This document shows, piece by piece, positions 33,316-42,295 of a stretch of DNA of 64,000 nt. The notes beneath the pieces were generated by a model. That model saw only the letters and a list, made by a program, of their open reading frames with translations. It searched no databases and had not been told where the DNA came from. The stretch comes from Clostridium fessum (lineage in GTDB: Bacteria > Bacillota > Clostridia > Lachnospirales > Lachnospiraceae), in NCBI RefSeq assembly GCF_003024715.1, contig NZ_PYLO01000001.1, positions 496,001 to 560,000 on the forward strand. Reading direction: 5' to 3'. Every line of letters begins with the position of its first letter. Within the stretch, counting starts at the first letter, position 1. The translations under genes were made by a program, and so were the position numbers.

Positions 33316-34544
33316 TATTTCGCAATAGAATCAATGGCTGTCCGTGTATGAGCAACATAGAATGATTCTACCGCTTTAATTCTGCCCAGACCGGAAATCT
33401 GAGTATCTACCTTGTCAAATGCACCTGATGCCTCAAACTGGCTCTTCCAGGAATCATCATCATCGCCTGCCATATCGTTGTTTGCGTGATCACCTGCAAC
33501 TACCATCAGCGGACGAAGAACGACGTTCTTATAACCAGCTGCCTTCACTGCCTCGATAACAGACTCACAGGAAGTCTCTTCCGGCTCGCCCTCTACGGTA
33601 CCGATAAATACGTTGCTATATCCAAGATTCTGCATCTGGGTCTGCATCTGGCTGTAGGTTACCTTTGCAACGTGTGCGGTACCATGACCCATCAGAACGA
33701 ATGCGGTTCCCTGATCGGCTGCGTCAGCTGCATCTTTAAAACCAGCTTCCGAAGCTTCTTCTGCTACAACTGCTTTTGCAACTGCCTCTTTATCTGCATT
33801 GATAACGGTTGCATCGTCGCCAACCTCACCTAACAGCGGCTCTGCGACAGCTACCTGCTCGAATTTATCCTGATACTTCTCGATCGCCTCAACCATCTCG
33901 TCGTACTCAGCACCGTGCATGAGGTGGGTCGGCTGGACAACCAGCTCTTTAACTCCGTTCTCCACGGCTCGCTCCAGTGCCTGATCCATATTGTCGATGC
34001 ACTCGCCGTCACGAGCCTCAACGTGGTTGATAATGATCTGTGCGGTAAATGCACGGCGGACTGCCCAATCCGGGAATGCCTCCTGGATGGAATCCTCGAT
34101 ACTCTTGATATCTTTCACACGGCTGTCGTTGAAGGAAGTACCAAAGCTGACTACCAGGATCTCCTTGTCGCCAATCTCATCCTGATTGCGCGGATCGTCC
34201 AGGCTCGCGTCGCCGGTATCACGACCAAAATAATCTGGATCTGCGTTCTCGCCTTCTACCAGCTCCTTCTGCTCGTCAGTCAGGGCATCCCATGCCTCTT
34301 TGGCTGCCTTGCACTGCTCATCCGTGTCATCGGTGCGCTCCTGTACATAGATGTCATCGATCAGCTTTGCCACCTTATCTGCTGCTTCCTGATCGGAATC
34401 GGCGCTCTCAGCTGCCTCGGTCTCTGCCTCAGAAGCCGCCTCCGTCGAGGTTGCCTGGCTGGATGTACTGCCGCCGCAGGCTCCAAGCAATACGGACATC
34501 GTAACTGCCGCTGCACTTACAACTACTTTTTTGTTTTTTCTCAT
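33315..34544 (-). CDS. cbiK: Exported sirohydrochlorin cobaltochelatase, CbiK type
   Basis: A protein of 409 residues. A lipoprotein signal (LLGACGG, Cys ~23) and a ~110-residue acidic linker precede a CbiK chelatase domain: EILVVSFGTSFNDSR, VVQPTHLMHGAEYDEM, FVLMGHGTAHVAKVTYSQMQ and RPLMVVAGDHANNDMAGDD. The metal-site His residues are retained (LMHG, MGHG, GDHAN). CbiK inserts cobalt into sirohydrochlorin and is normally cytosolic; here it is predicted to be outside the membrane, as known for CbiK-P of Desulfovibrio. The start at 34544 has AAGGAGG. A cobalamin riboswitch lies directly upstream. Confidence 0.88.
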   Translation of the reverse strand: MRKNKKVVVSAAAVTMSVLLGACGGSTSSQATSTEAASEAETEAAESADSDQEAADKVAKLIDDIYVQERTDDTDEQCKAAKEAWDALTDEQKELVEGENADPDYFGRDTGDASLDDPRNQDEIGDKEILVVSFGTSFNDSRVKDIKSIEDSIQEAFPDWAVRRAFTAQIIINHVEARDGECIDNMDQALERAVENGVKELVVQPTHLMHGAEYDEMVEAIEKYQDKFEQVAVAEPLLGEVGDDATVINADKEAVAKAVVAEEASEAGFKDAADAADQGTAFVLMGHGTAHVAKVTYSQMQTQMQNLGYSNVFIGTVEGEPEETSCESVIEAVKAAGYKNVVLRPLMVVAGDHANNDMAGDDDDSWKSQFEASGAFDKVDTQISGLGRIKAVESFYVAHTRTAIDSIAK

Positions 34545-34595
34545 GTTTTCCTCCTTGTGTGACTCGCACAAAAATAGTTTTAACTGATATGTTCA

Positions 34596-34800
34596 CGACA
34601 GCCGGCAGGTTTCCTGGCTTTCGGGTCATCATGCACGCCGCGCCTTCTCACTTTCGCAATGGCATCTGCGGCGCCACTCTCCGGTTCACAGTGACGAGAT
34701 CGCACAGGTTTTGCACCTGTTTCCCTTTTACCCCCTGTCCATGCCTGCCAATCCGAGCAATCTGACTGATCTGGCACAAACAGCGGCACCCACTGCCCAT
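34596..34800 (-). promoter_or_regulatory. Cobalamin (AdoCbl) riboswitch
   Basis: On the minus strand the leader holds the B12-box core AGCCAGGAAACCTGCC near 34600-34616, a GGGAAACAGGTGCAAA-type segment, and GCGAAAGTGAGAAGGCGCGGCG-like P6 region sequence (34638-34665). The folded unit ends about 50 bases before cbiK, so it can turn the chelatase and lipoprotein genes off when B12 is plentiful. Whether it acts on translation or transcription is not clear; no strong terminator is seen between it and cbiK. Confidence 0.92.
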
Positions 34801-34813
34801 ATCAGCTTGTTTC

Positions 34814-34842
34814 ATTATAGATGGGGTATGTTTAAAAGTCAA
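34814..34842 (-). promoter_or_regulatory. Promoter of the B12-regulated cbiK operon
   Basis: Minus strand: TTGACT (34837-34842), 17 bases, TATAAT (34814-34819), just upstream of the riboswitch. Confidence 0.87.
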
Positions 34843-34862
34843 TTTATCCCGGAAATTATATT

Positions 34863-34959
34863 GAAAAAGAATGTGCCTTGGCACATTCTCGCGCCGAGCG
34901 CGGTCGCTTGCGACATGTTTCTGCTTCGCGCGAGTGCGCATCATTGGCACGTTAGTGCC
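34863..34959. repeat. Modular repeat, family C, copy 2
   Basis: The first ~80 bases match 10066-10145 with one substitution in the final hairpin. The right side then switches to family D sequence (GTTAGTGCC, also before D1 at 14570) instead of the 17-bp stem used in copy 1. It is fused to palindrome D2. Confidence 0.78.
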
Positions 34960-35005
34960 TTTTTGTGTAATAGGGAGTTCCAAGGAATTTCCTGTTACAC
35001 AAAAA
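34960..35005. repeat. 46-bp palindrome, family D, copy 2
   Basis: Arms 34960-34981 and 34984-35005, AA centre. Relative to D1 the stem carries an A-T pair where D1 has C-G. It lies after the lipoprotein gene upstream region and could end transcription on either strand. Confidence 0.88.
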
Positions 35006-35060
35006 AGCACCTCTCATCCGGATAAAAGGTGCTCTCCTCCTCTTAATGATTTTATATTTT

Positions 35061-35822
35061 TTATGGCATAAATTTCCGGTAAATCGAAATAATTTTCTCA
35101 TTCTTCACCGTCACAGCCGTGTTGTATGGCTTAAACTCCCCGATCAGCCGATCACGGATCGCGAATAATTCTTCCGCGGTATACACCTGCGGCGGTGTAT
35201 CCGGGTCAGAATCATCTGTCAGGACAAAGTTCTCATCCATCTGCAGCGTAACCTCTCCCAGCTTATGGTAACTTCTCCCGACTGCCATCTCCGAGCCATA
35301 AAAGGAATCCTCCTCTACCATTCTCAGCTCTTCTCCCCCCTGTGCCGGACCGCCATTGATCTCGATCCGCCCAGACTCCTGTCGGTCAATCGAAGTAATG
35401 AGACATTCTTTCCCATCGATAAGCAGCGTATCTCCCGCCTGCAGTTCATCGATATCTGCCTTATGAAAATGCTCATAGTCATAGACCGTCAATGTGATGA
35501 TAACATTGCTTTCATCCTGATGGATCTGCTGCGGTTTGAACCCAGCTGCAAAGGTACAGTTGTCAAAATGCGTCATATTGAGGGTTTCCCGGACTGGTTC
35601 AACCGTGAGCGGTTCCGTCCGCTCAGTTTCCTGCGTTTTATCCCGTTTGGGCTGCTCCTGCGCCTGATCATTTTCAGCCACAGCCTCACGGATCGCCCCC
35701 TGGCTCTCCTCATCGACAGCCCCTTCCTGTGTGGCTGTCTCCGATGCCGCGCCCGCACAGGCGGTCATCCATACACTCATCCCAAGTGCTGCGGCGATCC
35801 ATGTTTGTTTCAATCGTCTCAT
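35061..35822 (-). CDS. Lipoprotein of unknown function
   Basis: A protein of 253 residues that I do not recognise. A signal with lipobox MTACAG (Cys ~22) is followed by a long acidic/Gln/Thr-rich linker to about residue 70. The folded domain of ~180 residues has beta-rich sequence (NVIITLTVYDYEHFHKADI, LQAGDTLLIDGKECLITSID) and a C terminus ending IISIYRKFMP. It should sit on the outer face of the membrane. It follows cmk by 86 bases in the same direction and may be its operon partner. Confidence 0.7.
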   Translation of the reverse strand: MRRLKQTWIAAALGMSVWMTACAGAASETATQEGAVDEESQGAIREAVAENDQAQEQPKRDKTQETERTEPLTVEPVRETLNMTHFDNCTFAAGFKPQQIHQDESNVIITLTVYDYEHFHKADIDELQAGDTLLIDGKECLITSIDRQESGRIEINGGPAQGGEELRMVEEDSFYGSEMAVGRSYHKLGEVTLQMDENFVLTDDSDPDTPPQVYTAEELFAIRDRLIGEFKPYNTAVTVKNEKIISIYRKFMP

Positions 35823-35908
35823 GTTTGCTGCCGCCCCTTTTCGGCTTCTCCTTTTTCCTGGCGTTTTCGTAACTGTTCAGTACCTTCACAGTCACGCGCA
35901 AAAATCCA

Positions 35909-36601
35909 TCAAAAATTGCCTACGGCAATGGGATTTTTCTTCGCCGCCTCAACCAACTTCTCCATCTCCCGCATTACCTCTTCAAAATTCAACGCAGAAG
36001 TATCCAGTAAAATGGCGTCCTCCGCCTGCTTGAGAGGCGACAATTCCCGGTGCATATCGCGGTAATCGCGCTCGATGATATCCTGCTCGATCGCCTCCAG
36101 GGAACAGCTTTCCCCGCGTTCGGTCAGCTCTTTATAACGGCGTTCAGCTCTCACATGACTGCTCGCGGTCAGATATACTTTCAGGGTCGCATCCGGCAGA
36201 ACCGCCGTTCCGATATCCCGGCCATCCATCACGACATCCCGGCGTCCGGCTAATTCACGCTGCAGCTCCACCAGTTTTTTGCGGACCGGCGCATAGACAG
36301 AGGTATTCGAAGCCATATTTCCAACCGCCTCCGTCCGAAGCTCGCTGCTGACATTCTCCCCATTTAAATAAACCTGCTGGATCCCATTTTCATATTCCAG
36401 TGAAATGGAAACCGTCTCACAGGCGCGTCCGATCGCCGCCTCATCATGGCTGTCGATGCCCTGGCGCAGAAAATACAATGCCATCGCCCGGTACATCGCC
36501 CCCGTATCTACATAAATATATCCATAATCTTCTGCCAGCTTCTTTGCCACTGTGCTCTTCCCAGCCCCGGCTGGTCCATCAATCGCTATATTAATCGGCA
36601 T
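35909..36601 (-). CDS. cmk: Cytidylate kinase
   Basis: A cytosolic kinase of 230 residues that phosphorylates CMP and dCMP with ATP. The P-loop AIDGPAGAGKSTVAK is at the N terminus, GYIYVDTGAMYRA follows, and the CMP-binding insert has DVVMDGRDIGTAVLPDA. AGGGGA lies 6 bases before the ATG. It is 23 bases after the BaiN-like flavoprotein gene, a pairing often seen in clostridia. Confidence 0.95.
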   Translation of the reverse strand: MPINIAIDGPAGAGKSTVAKKLAEDYGYIYVDTGAMYRAMALYFLRQGIDSHDEAAIGRACETVSISLEYENGIQQVYLNGENVSSELRTEAVGNMASNTSVYAPVRKKLVELQRELAGRRDVVMDGRDIGTAVLPDATLKVYLTASSHVRAERRYKELTERGESCSLEAIEQDIIERDYRDMHRELSPLKQAEDAILLDTSALNFEEVMREMEKLVEAAKKNPIAVGNF

Positions 36602-36624
36602 TTTGTTTCCCCTTTTTCATATCG

Positions 36625-37890
36625 TTATAATTCATGATTTTCCGCTGCGCTCCGTCCTGCCAGCACACCGGTCGACCACGCAATTTGTAAGTTGTAGCCG
36701 CCCGTGACTGCATCGAGATCCAGCACTTCCCCTGCAAAATAAAGCCCTGGAAGCTTCTTCGACTCCATCGTGGATGGATTAACTTCTTTTACCGTCACAC
36801 CGCCCTGGGTAATGATCGCCTCATTGAAACCTCGCAGCCCGGTCAGCGTCAGGGTAAAATGCTTTGTCACCTCCGCCAGCCGTCTCCGCTCTTCCCTCGT
36901 CACGGCGTTGACCTGCTTGTCCGGCTCAATGCCGCTGCGGCGAATTATGACCGGTATCAGTTTTGATGGGTACAGATGGTTCAGCGCATTTTTAAACTGT
37001 TTATTCTTCTCCGCCTCAAAATCGCGCAGAATCCGCGCATCGAGCTGTTCCATGGAAAGCGCCGGTTTCAGATCGATCATCAGAGTCAGCGGAGCCTTTT
37101 TCAGTTTTTTCGCCGCATAACTGCTGGCACTCAAGAGTACCGGACCCGAAACGCCGTAATGGGTAAACAGCATCTCACCAAATTCACGGTAAACCTCTTT
37201 CTTTCCATTTAAAACAGCAGCTTCCACGTTCCGCAGGGAGAGTCCCTGCAGCTCCTTCACATCTTCCTTCGTCTCAAACGGAACAAGCGCCGGCGAAAGT
37301 TCCGTCACCTTGTGCCCTGCTGCCTCCGCAAACCGGTAACCATCGCCGGTTGAGCCGGTCGTCGGGTAGGACAAACCGCCCGTCGCCACGATCACTGCAT
37401 CCGCAGCTATGTAGGAGTCCTTTTTCCCACGCTCATTACCGCCCTGCGCCAGAATCACACCTTTTAATACACCATCCTCCAGCCACAGTTCCCGGACTCC
37501 CTGATTCAATTCTACTTTCACGCGCAGCTCCCGCAGCCGTCTTGCAAGCGCCGATGTCACATCCGACGCCCGGTCAGACACCGGAAAGACACGGTTGCCG
37601 CGCTCCACCTTAACATGACAGCCGTTCGCCTCCAGAAAATCCTTCATATCCTGATTGGTAAAACCATAAAATGCACTGTACAAAAAGCGGCTGTTTGTCA
37701 CAACACTGTCAAACAGACCCTCCATATCACAGTCATTCGTCACATTGCAGCGCCCTTTTCCCGTGATATAGATTTTCTTTCCCAGTTTCTCATTCTTTTC
37801 ATAGATCGTTACCGCGCAGCCATTTTCCGCCGCCGCAATCGCAGCCGCCATACCGGCTGCCCCGCCGCCGATCACGATTATTTTTTTCAT
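36625..37890 (-). CDS. FAD-dependent oxidoreductase, HI0933/BaiN-like
   Basis: A flavoprotein of 421 residues. The N-terminal dinucleotide fold is IVIGGGAAGMAAAIAAAENG, followed by LGKKIYITGKGRCNVTN, typical of the HI0933/YhiN family, and it ends with LYFAGEVLDLDAVTGGYNLQIAWSTG, which closes the FAD site. BaiN of related gut clostridia acts in bile-acid 7-dehydroxylation, but family membership alone does not show that activity here. The start at 37890 has AAAGGA 7 bases upstream; the 39-residue extension is rejected. It lies between a VOC gene and cmk. Confidence 0.9.
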   Translation of the reverse strand: MKKIIVIGGGAAGMAAAIAAAENGCAVTIYEKNEKLGKKIYITGKGRCNVTNDCDMEGLFDSVVTNSRFLYSAFYGFTNQDMKDFLEANGCHVKVERGNRVFPVSDRASDVTSALARRLRELRVKVELNQGVRELWLEDGVLKGVILAQGGNERGKKDSYIAADAVIVATGGLSYPTTGSTGDGYRFAEAAGHKVTELSPALVPFETKEDVKELQGLSLRNVEAAVLNGKKEVYREFGEMLFTHYGVSGPVLLSASSYAAKKLKKAPLTLMIDLKPALSMEQLDARILRDFEAEKNKQFKNALNHLYPSKLIPVIIRRSGIEPDKQVNAVTREERRRLAEVTKHFTLTLTGLRGFNEAIITQGGVTVKEVNPSTMESKKLPGLYFAGEVLDLDAVTGGYNLQIAWSTGVLAGRSAAENHEL

Positions 37891-37927
37891 ATTGCTATCC
37901 TTTTCGTTTTTATATTGCCTGGTGCTA

Positions 37928-38344
37928 TCAATCCTGTACCAGGTGAATCGCAAATCCGCCGACTTCTTCTTTAAAACAGGCGAAAATGCAGCGTCCCTGC
38001 TCATCAAAGCGCTTCGTCTCTTCCCGAATCATCATACCGCGGTTCACAAAGTATCGGATCGCCGCCTCGCAATCATTTACGCCAAAGCCAATATGGCCGT
38101 AGATTCCGTGGCTCTCCACCTTCATATTTTCCGTCAGGTCACCGCTGAACACCGCTTTCTCCGTCTCGCGCGGCATCAGCCCCATCAGGCGCGCCAGTGT
38201 CTCAGCAACCTCCCAGGCCTCGTCTTCCGATTTCGTATTGATTCCCACGTGTTTTACGTGCATATGAAATAATTCCATCGGGGTTGGATCCCCCGCATGC
38301 TCTGCCATAAATGCTAGTGTGCGCTCTTTTGCTGTCTGCTCCAT
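37928..38344 (-). CDS. VOC-family (glyoxalase-like) protein
   Basis: A protein of 138 residues with one vicinal-oxygen-chelate fold. MHVKHVGINTKSEDEAWEVAETLARLMGL gives the first beta-alpha unit; YGHIGFGVNDCEAAIRYFVNRGMMI gives the second, and it ends FAIHLVQD. Metal-ligand candidates are the His of HVKHVGI and of GHIGFG. The reaction is not known. The start at 38344 (MEQTAKERTL) has AAAGGAAG at 8 bases. It is first in a likely unit with the BaiN-like gene and cmk. Confidence 0.82.
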   Translation of the reverse strand: MEQTAKERTLAFMAEHAGDPTPMELFHMHVKHVGINTKSEDEAWEVAETLARLMGLMPRETEKAVFSGDLTENMKVESHGIYGHIGFGVNDCEAAIRYFVNRGMMIREETKRFDEQGRCIFACFKEEVGGFAIHLVQD

Positions 38345-38522
38345 TTTGTCCGCTTCCTTTCTATCGCTACATTTAACGCAAAGTTTACACAAATGTTTGT
38401 ATTTTTCAAAATTGCCGTCTTTTTCTTTAAATATTGATTTTACTGTATCTTACGAAGAATTGCAACCGCGCTTCTTCATATTTCCACACATGATTACCAA
38501 ATCGGCCGTCCGCTTCTTTCTA

Positions 38523-40031
38523 TCACTTACGCAGCTTTTTTACCTCACGGATCTTCTCCTCCATCGCCTCCACAACCGTTTCCAGCACCTTGACGCGCGC
38601 GAAATATTTGGAATTTCCTTCTATGATCGTCCACGGGGCATAGGTAGTAGAGGTCCGCACCAGCATCTCATTGACTGCCTGCTCGTATGCGTCCCATTTT
38701 TCACGGTTGCGCCAGTCTTCGTCCGTGATTTTCCACTGTTTTGCCGGAGCCTCCATGCGCTCCTTAAAGCGGCGTTCCTGCTCATCTTTATCAATATGAA
38801 TCCAGAATTTCACGATCACCGCGCCAAAATTCGCCATGTGCTCTTCCATCTCGTTGATTTCCTGATATGCCCGTTTCCAGTCCGCCTCACTGCAGAAGCC
38901 CTCGATCCGCTCCACCATCACGCGCCCGTACCAGGTGCGGTCGAAGATCGCAATATGCCCCGCTTTCGGCATCTCCCGCCAGAAACGCCACAGATAATGG
39001 TGTACCTTCTCCACATCATTCGGTGCCGCCGTCGGATTGACCTTGTAGCCGCGTGGATCCAGGTGGCTTGTCAGGCGCCGGATCGCACCGCCTTTTCCCG
39101 CCGCATCCCAGCCTTCAAAGCCGATCACCACCGGAATCCGCAGCCGGTACAGCTCGCCGTGCAGCACCTCCAGCTTTTTCTGCAGCTTATCCAGACGTTC
39201 CTTATATTCCTCGCGTGTCAGCGTTTTCGTCAGATCCACGCCGGAAAGCACGCCATTTTTAAACCGCTCATCTGGAAGTTTGACCGGCGGATGCACCGCC
39301 CCTTCCTCGCGTTCCATTCGGCGGCGGTTCAGCTCATACTCCAGCCGGTCTGTGACGGTGGATAAAATCTTGACTGCCGCATAATTTTTATCAGTCGCTT
39401 CCACGATCGTCCACGGCGCGTACCCGGTATCCGTCCGCTGCAGCATTTCCTCATTCATCTCCAGAAATGTATCGTAATCCTTGTTGCGCTTCCAGTCCGC
39501 CTCCGTCACACGCCACGCAGTCTCTTTGCTTTCTTCCAGCCGTTTAAAGCGCTTTTTCTGCTCGTCCCTGGAAATATACAGAAACAATTTGATCAGAATC
39601 ATGCCGGAATCTGCCAGCTGCTTTTCAAATGAAAGGATATCCCGGAACGCCCCGTTTAGCTCCTGCCGCTTCGTCTCTTTGTCAAACCGGTCAACGGTAA
39701 CCTTATCGTACCAACTCTTGTCAAAGATCATCATACGTCCATCTTCCGGTGTCTTCGTCCAATACCGCCAGAGAAATGGACGCATCCGTTCCTCCTCCCC
39801 CGTCTCCCGGCTCGCATAAACATCAAAGCCGCGCGGATCCAGCGGCTGAATCAGGCGGTTGATCTGCGTTCCCTTACCGCCTGCCCCGAATCCATCAAAT
39901 ACGATGACAACCGGGATCTTTTCCTCCTTACAGGCGCGCTGCAATTCTCCCAGCTTCACATCCATCTCTTCCCGAAGCTTCTTGTAGTTTTCCTTATCCA
40001 CTGATTTATTCAAATCAACTTTTTCCAGCAT
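38523..40031 (-). CDS. pap: Polyphosphate:AMP phosphotransferase, two-domain PPK2
   Basis: A protein of 502 residues made of two PPK2 domains. The N-terminal domain (~1-230) has the P-loop GFGAGGKGTQ and DKSWYDKV. The C-terminal domain (~260-500) has the standard PPK2 signature GWDAAGKGGAIRRLTSHLDPRGY and FDRTWYGRVMVERIEGF. This matches class II PPK2/PAP enzymes, which make ADP from AMP with polyphosphate. In such fused proteins the C-terminal domain usually carries the activity; the altered Walker A of the first domain agrees with that. A GGAGGTGG precedes the ATG. It is followed by a DUF3783 gene located upstream on the strand. Confidence 0.9.
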   Translation of the reverse strand: MLEKVDLNKSVDKENYKKLREEMDVKLGELQRACKEEKIPVVIVFDGFGAGGKGTQINRLIQPLDPRGFDVYASRETGEEERMRPFLWRYWTKTPEDGRMMIFDKSWYDKVTVDRFDKETKRQELNGAFRDILSFEKQLADSGMILIKLFLYISRDEQKKRFKRLEESKETAWRVTEADWKRNKDYDTFLEMNEEMLQRTDTGYAPWTIVEATDKNYAAVKILSTVTDRLEYELNRRRMEREEGAVHPPVKLPDERFKNGVLSGVDLTKTLTREEYKERLDKLQKKLEVLHGELYRLRIPVVIGFEGWDAAGKGGAIRRLTSHLDPRGYKVNPTAAPNDVEKVHHYLWRFWREMPKAGHIAIFDRTWYGRVMVERIEGFCSEADWKRAYQEINEMEEHMANFGAVIVKFWIHIDKDEQERRFKERMEAPAKQWKITDEDWRNREKWDAYEQAVNEMLVRTSTTYAPWTIIEGNSKYFARVKVLETVVEAMEEKIREVKKLRK

Positions 40032-40083
40032 CTTTCCACCTCCACATCAAGCAGTAAAATGACCTTTCACCAATCCCATGGCA

Positions 40084-40584
40084 TCACAATGCTTCGTCTT
40101 TACCTTTCCCCGTCATCATCTCATGCTCTTTTTTGATCTCTTCGTATAATTGTACCGAATCCCACTTCATATTATACGGTGTCAGGACTGCTTTATAATC
40201 AATCCGTCCGACTCCCTTTTTTCGGAGTGCATAGATAAATGCATCGATCTGGGCGGAAGAAAAGCCTGCCATGATCGCCATCTCATCTGAGAAATCCATT
40301 TTCCTGGAAGAATCGTTCTCCGGCACTTCTCGCTGCAGCCTCCCGTCTGCCTGTTTCTGAGCGGACTCTTCTTTTTGCGTTTCCTCCACAGCCTCTATTG
40401 CTTGTCCGGCTTCCTTGAGGACATCCTCATTCAGTCCTTTCACACCAGCCAGCACGCCCACCGGCAGCCCGTACTCCTCCTTTGTCACTGCCCTTAAGCG
40501 GAATCCCAGCGGCATAAGCGCCTGCTGCACCTTCATTTTTCTTTTGGAATCAGTAAAATTATACAATAATACGGTTGGTTTCAT
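40084..40584 (-). CDS. DUF3783-domain protein
   Basis: A protein of 166 residues. The N-terminal ~55 residues form a DNA/nucleotide-like alpha-beta unit (TVLLYNFTDSKRKMKVQQALMPLGFRLRAV); a Glu/Gln-rich linker joins it to a C-terminal DUF3783 region (MAIMAGFSSAQIDAFIYALRKKGVGRIDYKAVLTPYN). I know no function. It precedes the PPK2 gene by 53 bases, so the two may be co-transcribed. Confidence 0.75.
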   Translation of the reverse strand: MKPTVLLYNFTDSKRKMKVQQALMPLGFRLRAVTKEEYGLPVGVLAGVKGLNEDVLKEAGQAIEAVEETQKEESAQKQADGRLQREVPENDSSRKMDFSDEMAIMAGFSSAQIDAFIYALRKKGVGRIDYKAVLTPYNMKWDSVQLYEEIKKEHEMMTGKGKDEAL

Positions 40585-40732
40585 CGTAATTTATCGGTTC
40601 TCCTCTCTGTTTCTTATTCCCGCCTCATCAATTCTCCGGCTTCTCAATATGATTCTCTATTATATCCTTTTTCTCCCCTGCTGTGCAAGAAAAACAAAAA
40701 ATGGCACAACCCTTCCTCGTAAAGCAAAAAGG

Positions 40733-40778
40733 CAGCGGCATCAGCCACTTGCTTTCGCTCGTCCGCTGTCTGCCGCTG
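40733..40778 (-). terminator. Terminator after the wall-binding protein gene
   Basis: CAGCGGCA (40733-40740) pairs with TGCCGCTG (40771-40778); on the minus strand CCTTTTTG follows. The T run lies at 40726-40730. Confidence 0.65.
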
Positions 40779-40784
40779 TCTGAT

Positions 40785-40857
40785 TTTTATCTCAGTCGAG
40801 AAGGCTCCCACCTCTTCAGGTGGTGATTAATAGCAAATTTGTCTCAGTGGGAGTTGG
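40785..40857. repeat. Family B repeat, partial inverted copy
   Basis: Read on the minus strand it matches the right-hand ~75 bases of the 1874-2054 element, including ACTCCCACTGAGACAAA, the CCACCTGAAGAGGTGG hairpin (one base pair shifted) and CTCGACTGAGATAAA. Confidence 0.72.
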
Positions 40858-40877
40858 ATCTGCTGCCAGATAGCTCC

Positions 40878-41981
40878 CTAGTGAAGAACACCATTTGCAT
40901 CCGCTATCATACCGTTCGGAGCTACCATGTTAGTCCAGAGTGCTCCGCTATTCAGGTCAAACAGATACCATGCGCCATCGATGAACTGATAGCCTGTCTT
41001 TCTTGCACCGCGAGTGCCGTCGGATACCGGATTCAGATAATACTTGTACGGTCCAATCTGCTGCCAGCCGGTCAGCATTCTGCCTCTTGTACCATCGGAT
41101 ACCGGGTTTAAGTAGAACCAGTTATTATCAGTATAGATCCAGTCTGTATCCATGAATCCGTTTGCATTCAGATGATACCACTCATTATCAACATATACCC
41201 AGTTGTTCTTAACCGGTACACCATTGATGTAGTAAGACCAGCCGTAAATGCTGTTTACCCACTGACCATTCGCATTTGCCGGAGTGGAACCACCAGAAGA
41301 ATTATCGGTCGGAGGTGTACCTGTATACACATCTGAAGAATTCATATAATATTCATCGGACTCGTCACTCCACTCACCCTTATCGCTTCCGTCAACCGCG
41401 CGCACCTTAAAGGTATAATCGCCGGATTTCGTCATGTATGGGTAGAAATTGTAGCTTGTGCCTGTAGTTGTAACAGTCGTTACGGTAGAGCTGTTGCGGT
41501 ACAGCTTAACTTCATACTTGCCTGCATCCGATACACTGTCCCAGGTTGCGGTACGATTGCTCCAGCTAAGATCCTCGACCGTATCCAAATCGCCGTCAAC
41601 AGCTGACATCGTAATCTTAACTTTCCACTCGCTCTTATCGCCAGATCGCTTCGTAACTTTGTAAGCCGACTTGGTTGCAGAAAGCTTTGTGCCGGATAAC
41701 TGATAACCGTCCTTTGCCTCGATCGTCAGGTAGATGACCGGCTTATCACCTCTCTCCCACTCGCTGTCGTCATTGTCAAACTCCTGCTCGGTAATCTCAA
41801 CATTACCCTTCGTAACTTGTACATCCGGATCCCCGATGCTGTCGCCCGCTTCCGGTTTCGCATTGACACGGAACTTAACTTCCGAGATCTTTTTGTCAGC
41901 CGCGTATGCCGGAATACTCATAGCCAGTGCCGCCATGATAGCAAGAGCGGAAACCGCCGCTGCCTTCAGATTATGTCTCAT
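40878..41981 (-). CDS. Secreted wall-binding protein with choline-binding-type repeats
   Basis: An exported protein of 367 residues. A signal peptide ends near PAYAA. An unidentified beta domain (~30-130) is followed by a fibronectin III-like domain (LSWSNRTATWDSVSDAGKYEVKLYRN, YTFKVRAVDG). A Ser/Gly/Pro linker leads to about five aromatic CW-binding repeats (GWSYYINGVPVKNNWVYVD, EWYHLNANGFM, WFYLNPVSDGTRG twice). No enzyme domain is seen. AAGGAGG lies 7 bases before the ATG at 41981. A strong promoter precedes it. Probable role: an adhesin or structural protein bound to wall teichoic or other polymers. Confidence 0.87.
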   Translation of the reverse strand: MRHNLKAAAVSALAIMAALAMSIPAYAADKKISEVKFRVNAKPEAGDSIGDPDVQVTKGNVEITEQEFDNDDSEWERGDKPVIYLTIEAKDGYQLSGTKLSATKSAYKVTKRSGDKSEWKVKITMSAVDGDLDTVEDLSWSNRTATWDSVSDAGKYEVKLYRNSSTVTTVTTTGTSYNFYPYMTKSGDYTFKVRAVDGSDKGEWSDESDEYYMNSSDVYTGTPPTDNSSGGSTPANANGQWVNSIYGWSYYINGVPVKNNWVYVDNEWYHLNANGFMDTDWIYTDNNWFYLNPVSDGTRGRMLTGWQQIGPYKYYLNPVSDGTRGARKTGYQFIDGAWYLFDLNSGALWTNMVAPNGMIADANGVLH

Positions 41982-42030
41982 ATCCCATCCTCCTTTTTTA
42001 ATGTACTCTCGCGTACAAAATCTTGTTTTC

Positions 42031-42059
42031 ATTATAACAAACATATCTGCCTGCGTCAA
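42031..42059 (-). promoter_or_regulatory. Promoter of the wall-binding protein gene
   Basis: Minus strand: TTGACG (42054-42059), 17 bases, TATAAT (42031-42036). Confidence 0.85.
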
Positions 42060-42249
42060 AATAAACTGTCGGTATTTTCAAAATTTTCCCCTTGTTTTTT
42101 TGAAGTAGATGTCTGCTTTCTGTTATTGACAGGATAGCACACTTTTATTACCTGAGAATAACTTTTTGTTTAAGGTTTTCTGACATTTTCGTCAATGGTA
42201 GAATTTATATCATAATTGATATTTCCTGTGACATAAAAAAGAATGTACC

Positions 42250-42295
42250 TTTTTGTGTGATGGGGAATTCCAAGGAATTTTCTATCACACAAAAA
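42250..42295. repeat. 46-bp palindrome, family D, copy 3
   Basis: Arms 42250-42271 and 42274-42295 with AA centre. The variable stem pair is G-C here, against C-G in D1 and A-T in D2. The preceding AAAAAAGAATGT is the left edge of family C with its middle missing. It overlaps the purL terminator. Confidence 0.87.
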
